From Catellatospora paridis (lineage in GTDB: Bacteria; Actinomycetota; Actinomycetes; Mycobacteriales; Micromonosporaceae): DNA of 50,138 bases. The stretch covers positions 170,252 to 220,389 of the forward strand of contig NZ_ML769323.1 of assembly GCF_009720365.1 (NCBI RefSeq). Direction: 5' to 3'. Below the pieces are notes generated by a model that was not told where the DNA came from, searched no databases, and worked only from the letters and a program-made list of their open reading frames with translations. Every line of letters starts with the position of its first letter. Position 1 is the first letter of the stretch. Both the position numbers and the translations under genes were made by a program. Shown one piece after another: positions 46,801-50,138 of this stretch.

Positions 46801-47649
46801 GTGATCTCTATCCTGCTTGCGGGCACGTCCGCCCTGGTCTGGGGCACCGCCGACTTCTGCGGTGGCAAGGCCGTACAGGGTGCCGCGAGCGTGCGTGGCC
46901 ATTCGTACTCGGTGACCGTGGTATCGCAGTTGTGCGCGATACCGATGATCGCAGCTTTCCTCCTGTTGGTCCCGGGTCGGCTCGGCGTGTCGGCGCTGGG
47001 ATGGGGAGCGGCTGCCGGGATTGCCGGACTTTTCGGGATTGTCCTGCTGTACCAAGGGCTGGCGAGCGGCGCGATGGCCGTCGTGGCCCCCGTCACGGCC
47101 GTCACCTCCGCCCTCGTGCCGATGACCGGCGGGCTCCTGCTCGGCGAGCGGCCGGCCGCCGCCTCGCTGATCGGGGCGGTCTGCGCCATCGGGGCGATCG
47201 CGCTGGTCAGCCTCGGCCCCACCGCAGGAGCGAACGCGACCGGGCCCCGGGTGATCGGGCTCGCCCTGTCCGCCGGGGCCATGTTCGGGATCTTCTTCCT
47301 GCTGCTGGCGCAGGCGGGGGAGAGCGCCGGCATGTGGCCGCTGGCCGCCGCCCGGTTCGCATCCATCCCGGTGGGCCTGCTCCTGCTGCGTCCGATGGGC
47401 GGCACCCTGCGGCTGCGCGGAACGGTGCTGGCGCTCACCGCGGTGGCGGGCGCCCTCGACATCGCGGCCAACGGCCTCTACCTGCTGGCCGCCCACCAGG
47501 GGCAGCTGAGCATCGTCGCGCCGATCGCCTCGCTCTACCCGGCGAGCACCGTGCTGCTGGCGCTCGCCGTGAACAAGGAGCGGCTCAGGCCCGTGCAGTT
47601 CGCGGGTCTAGGCATGGCCGCGACCGCGCTGGTCCTCGCGGCGCTCTGA
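46801..47649 (+). CDS. EamA/DMT family transporter
   Basis: A 282 aa membrane protein with ten predicted helices in two EamA repeats. Repeat 1 starts ILLAGTSALVWGTADFCGGKAVQG and contains FGIVLLYQGLASGAMAVVAPV. Repeat 2 starts near LALSAGAMFGIFFLLLAQAG and ends with PIASLYPASTVLLALAVNKERL. Family members export amino acids or other metabolites. GTG start with no obvious ribosome site; the 38 nt gap to the divergent regulator should contain both promoters. Confidence 0.88.
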   Translation: MISILLAGTSALVWGTADFCGGKAVQGAASVRGHSYSVTVVSQLCAIPMIAAFLLLVPGRLGVSALGWGAAAGIAGLFGIVLLYQGLASGAMAVVAPVTAVTSALVPMTGGLLLGERPAAASLIGAVCAIGAIALVSLGPTAGANATGPRVIGLALSAGAMFGIFFLLLAQAGESAGMWPLAAARFASIPVGLLLLRPMGGTLRLRGTVLALTAVAGALDIAANGLYLLAAHQGQLSIVAPIASLYPASTVLLALAVNKERLRPVQFAGLGMAATALVLAAL

Positions 47650-47845
47650 ACCGATGCCGGGGGGCCCGCGCCGGCTACGTCCTGAGCCTGGCAGCGCCCC
47701 TCCGCAGCGTCCGCGCCGTGCCCCGCGCCGTGAGCCCCCGCGCCGTGAGCCCCCGCACCGTGGCGTCTTCGCCGGGACAGTCCGACATGCGGGACAGATG
47801 CCGAAGCCAGTGGAATCACTCATGGTTCCGCGCGAGCGCGACACG
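47650..47845 (+). other. Gap with a short tandem repeat
   Basis: No gene seen. Between about 47721 and 47762 a 15 nt unit (GCCCCCGCGCCGTGA) occurs nearly three times. It follows the transporter stop and may be a simple low-complexity expansion. Confidence 0.45.
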
Positions 47846-47851
47846 TAAGGT
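47846..47851 (+). promoter_or_regulatory. -10 element of a probable leaderless promoter
   Basis: TAAGGT lies 6 nt before the GTG at 47858 with no ribosome site between them, which suggests leaderless initiation of the MFS gene. Confidence 0.5.
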
Positions 47852-47857
47852 CCAGCT

Positions 47858-49036
47858 GTGACTTCGGTGGTGACGCGGGCGCGCTGGGCGGTGGCGACGG
47901 TATTCGCGGTGCACGGTGCGGCCAGCGGCAGCTTCGCCGCCCGCATCCCGTGGATCGCCGAGCACCTGCACCTCAACGAGGGCTCGCTCGGCCTGGCGCT
48001 GATCATGCCCGCGGTTGGTTCGCTGAGCACCATGCCGTTCACCGGGCGCCTGGTACAGCGCTGGGGCGGGCGCACCGCCACCAGGGTCCTCATCGCGGCC
48101 TGGAGCCTCGCCATCGGCGTGCTCGCGCTCGCGCCCAGCCAGTGGGCGCTGATGGGCATGCTGCTGCTCGCCGGGATGACCGCCGGCACCTCCGACATCG
48201 CCATGAACGCCGAAGGCGTCGAGGTCGAGCAGCGGCTCGGCCGCTCGATCATGTCCAGCCTGCACGGCATGTGGTCGGTCGGCGGCCTGATCGGCTCCGG
48301 CATCGGGGCCGGGGCGGCATATCTGCACATCAGCGCTCCGGTGAACCTCGGGGTGATGGGCGTGGTGCTCGCCGTGGTGGGCGTCACCGCCGGGCACTGG
48401 CTGCTGCCGAACGCGCCGATGCCGGCAGCCGAGGACGGGCCGCGGTTCTCGCTGCCGCGAGGGCCCGTGCTGATCATCGGGCTGGTCGGCTTCTGCGCCG
48501 TCTTCGCCGAGGGGGCCACCGCCGACTGGTGCGCCGTCTACCTGCGTCAGATCCTGGAGGCCAGCGAGGGGCAGGCCGCGGTGGCGTACAGCTGCTTCGC
48601 GCTCGCCATGGCCGGCGGCCGGCTCGTGGGCGACGCGGTGGTCCGCCGCTTCGGGGTGGTCGGCACGGTGCGGGTGGCCGGGGTGGTGGGCATCTTCGGG
48701 GGTCTGCTGGTCGTCACCGCGTGGACGCCGCTGGTCGGCGTGCTCGGTTTCGGCATGATCGGTCTGGGCTGCGCGGTGGTGGTGCCGCTGGCGTTCAGCG
48801 CCGCCGGGCACACCGGCGACCATCCCGCGCACGCCATCGCCGGAGTGGCGACGGTCTCCTATGGCGCAGGGCTGGCCGCGCCGGGGCTGATGGGCGGGAT
48901 CGCCCACGCCACCTCACTGCCGTTCTCGTTCGGCCTGGTGACGGGCCTCATCGCGATCGTCGCGCTGGCCGCGGGCCGGCTGCGAGCGGCCGAGATCGCC
49001 CACCGCGAGCCGGTCCCGGCCGGCGCGTCGGCCTAG
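47858..49036 (+). CDS. MFS transporter
   Basis: A 392 aa permease with about 12 helices. It begins with ARWAVATVFAVHGAASGSFAARIPWIAEHL and has the RLVQRWGGRTATRVL loop that stands for the MFS motif A. The HGMWSVGGLIGSGIGAG segment and the SAAGHTGDHPAHAIAGVATVSYGAG region are typical of the YbjJ-like (MFS_1) group. Substrate unknown. The stop overlaps that of the convergent acetyltransferase gene by 4 nt. Confidence 0.88.
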   Translation: MTSVVTRARWAVATVFAVHGAASGSFAARIPWIAEHLHLNEGSLGLALIMPAVGSLSTMPFTGRLVQRWGGRTATRVLIAAWSLAIGVLALAPSQWALMGMLLLAGMTAGTSDIAMNAEGVEVEQRLGRSIMSSLHGMWSVGGLIGSGIGAGAAYLHISAPVNLGVMGVVLAVVGVTAGHWLLPNAPMPAAEDGPRFSLPRGPVLIIGLVGFCAVFAEGATADWCAVYLRQILEASEGQAAVAYSCFALAMAGGRLVGDAVVRRFGVVGTVRVAGVVGIFGGLLVVTAWTPLVGVLGFGMIGLGCAVVVPLAFSAAGHTGDHPAHAIAGVATVSYGAGLAAPGLMGGIAHATSLPFSFGLVTGLIAIVALAAGRLRAAEIAHREPVPAGASA

Positions 49037-49875
49037 CCGGCCTCCCACATCGCGGTGTCCTGCACCGGCCGGTACCCGATCGCTTGGTAGATCTTGTTGC
49101 TGGTCGGGTTGGCGAGGTCGGTGAACAGGGTCGGGCGCAGTCCCGCGGTCAACACGGCCCCGCTGACCGCGGCGACGAGGGCGCCGGCATAGCCGTTCCG
49201 GCGCCGGCGCGGCGGGGTGTAGACCAGATTGAGGCGTACGACGCCCGCGGCGGGCGCGGTCATCGCGGCCATGCTGACCGGCTCGCCCCCGGCCTCCCAT
49301 ACCCAGAGCAGCCCGCCCAGGGCGAGCCGACCGTCGATCGGGCCGGCCGGGTTCGAGTGCGGGTGATCCGCCAGCGCCTCCCGCTGGAACGCCGCGGACC
49401 AGGCCACCAGCAGATCGCGGTCCGAGGCCGCGGCCTCGCGGGGCCGTCCGGCCACCCGGGACGGCGGAACCACCCGCACGACGTCGAACATGCGGTACGA
49501 CGCCAGCAGCGCGGGTGTGCCGCCGGTGCGCTCGGCGACCTCGGCCGCGAGCCGCTGCGCCTGGTCCGGCAGGCCGGTGAACCGCCGCACCTGAGGCGCG
49601 TGCGCGACGAGATGATCGGCCAGCGCCGGCTCGGCTCCCTCGACCAGCTCGCTCAGCAGCATGGCGAAGGGCGGCGGGCACACCGCGACGCCCGCCAGGG
49701 TGCCTGCGTCGGTGAGCACCCGCAGCATGAGCAGGTCCGATTCGGGCACGACGATGCCGTCCATCCGGGACTGCAGCAGCGTCAGCAGCTGGTTGTTGCG
49801 GACCGGTGCGCGCCGCAGCCAGGGCATCACCGCGGGGGCGTACTCGTCCAGCGCTGTGTCCGCGGTCACCCTCAC
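49033..49875 (-). CDS. GNAT family N-acetyltransferase
   Basis: A 280 aa protein. The C-terminal half has the GNAT acetyl-CoA site: AAGVVRLNLVYTPPRRRRNGYAGALVAAV (about 205-233), then TLFTDLANPTSNKIYQAIGYRPVQDTAMW (about 245-276). The N-terminal half is a separate all-alpha/beta part as in other two-part actinobacterial GNAT proteins. Substrate unknown. Its 3' end overlaps that of the MFS gene on the other strand. Confidence 0.88.
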   Translation of the reverse strand: MRVTADTALDEYAPAVMPWLRRAPVRNNQLLTLLQSRMDGIVVPESDLLMLRVLTDAGTLAGVAVCPPPFAMLLSELVEGAEPALADHLVAHAPQVRRFTGLPDQAQRLAAEVAERTGGTPALLASYRMFDVVRVVPPSRVAGRPREAAASDRDLLVAWSAAFQREALADHPHSNPAGPIDGRLALGGLLWVWEAGGEPVSMAAMTAPAAGVVRLNLVYTPPRRRRNGYAGALVAAVSGAVLTAGLRPTLFTDLANPTSNKIYQAIGYRPVQDTAMWEAG

Positions 49876-50138
49876 GGGTCAGATTCTGCCTCCACGGTGC
49901 ACGCCGGAACACTCCTTTCCCGACATCGATCCGGGGTGAACAGCTAAGATAGGCGGGCGGTGATGATGTGACCGGGGACAACCGACCCCGATTTGCATCC
50001 TGGTCGGGGGTCCGCGTAATGTTCTCTCTGCCAGCGAGGAACGGACAAAAACACCGGGGCTGAAGAGCTCGGGTGGAGGCCGGATCGCTTGGCCGCTCGG
50101 AGTGGTGTGGACCCCGGTTAGGGGGCCGCGAAACCGGT
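49876..50138 (+). other. Gene-free right edge, likely leader of a stable RNA or next gene
   Basis: No reading frame with gene-like features starts here. A TAAGAT at 49945-49950 and the promoter at 49993-50022 suggest tandem promoters, and the downstream 110 nt are G-rich with short inverted repeats such as CCGGTT/AACCGG near 50115-50138. Such an arrangement is typical before an rRNA operon, but no rRNA sequence is reached in the window. Confidence 0.4.
49993..50022 (+). promoter_or_regulatory. Strong housekeeping-type promoter
   Basis: TTGCAT (49993-49998), an 18 nt spacer and TAATGT (50017-50022) match the main sigma factor consensus well; it is the best -35/-10 pair I saw in the window. 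It points out of the right end. Confidence 0.6.

Noticed and set aside
47950..49947. 665 aa plus-strand frame covering the MFS gene and the antisense of the GNAT gene
   Set aside because: It is a frame-shifted shadow of the MFS gene joined to the complement of the acetyltransferase gene.

Overview
The window is about 50 kb of very GC-rich, gene-dense bacterial chromosome. GTG starts, ATGA/GTGA overlaps, a mycothiol-type DsbA-fold protein, paired clpP genes, a group II truncated globin and a class F sortase point to a high-GC actinomycete. Codon bias and gene set suggest a Micromonosporaceae-like organism, but I cannot name the genus from sequence alone. I see no transposase, phage, plasmid or CRISPR feature.

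Layout. 0-9 kb: a class A penicillin-binding protein, two cobalamin/siroheme genes (cobT and a CysG-type fusion), then otsA overlapping an OtsB-GH15 fusion for trehalose metabolism. 9-19 kb: ettA, a hotdog thioesterase, a hypothetical gene, a YbjN-domain protein, a secreted beta-propeller, an MFS transporter with the truncated globin glbO, a MscS channel, an HNH endonuclease, and a class F sortase with a probable surface substrate. 19-31.4 kb: an Lrp/AsnC regulator divergent from a 12-gene tryptophan catabolic cluster. 31.5-41.5 kb: a DUF5130 protein, pepN, a mycothiol-dependent nitroreductase-like protein, a DUF1015 protein, rpiB, small membrane and secreted proteins, an acyltransferase and two tRNAs (Gly-TCC, Pro-TGG). 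41.7-46 kb: tig-clpP1-clpP2-clpX. 46-50 kb: a cupin regulator with a divergent DMT exporter, an MFS transporter, a GNAT acetyltransferase, and a gene-free end carrying a strong-looking promoter.

The kyn cluster encodes every step from tryptophan to pyruvate and acetyl-CoA: TDO, formamidase, KMO, kynureninase, 3-hydroxyanthranilate dioxygenase, ACMS decarboxylase, semialdehyde dehydrogenase, deaminase, decarboxylase, hydratase, aldolase and acylating acetaldehyde dehydrogenase. Two enzymes look unusual. The TDO has Ser where the canonical bacterial active-site His lies, and the KMO carries a C-terminal transmembrane tail. Most genes in the cluster overlap, and the three largest gaps each hold a long palindrome.

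The backbone genes (ettA, thioesterase, glbO, HNH, DUF5130, pepN, Rv2466c-like, rpiB, tig-clpP1-clpP2, clpX) follow the order and relative orientation I remember for Mycobacterium tuberculosis Rv2477c to Rv2457c. The sortase and kyn blocks therefore look like lineage-specific insertions into a conserved actinobacterial neighbourhood. At least two families of roughly 55-67 nt dispersed palindromes occur between genes.
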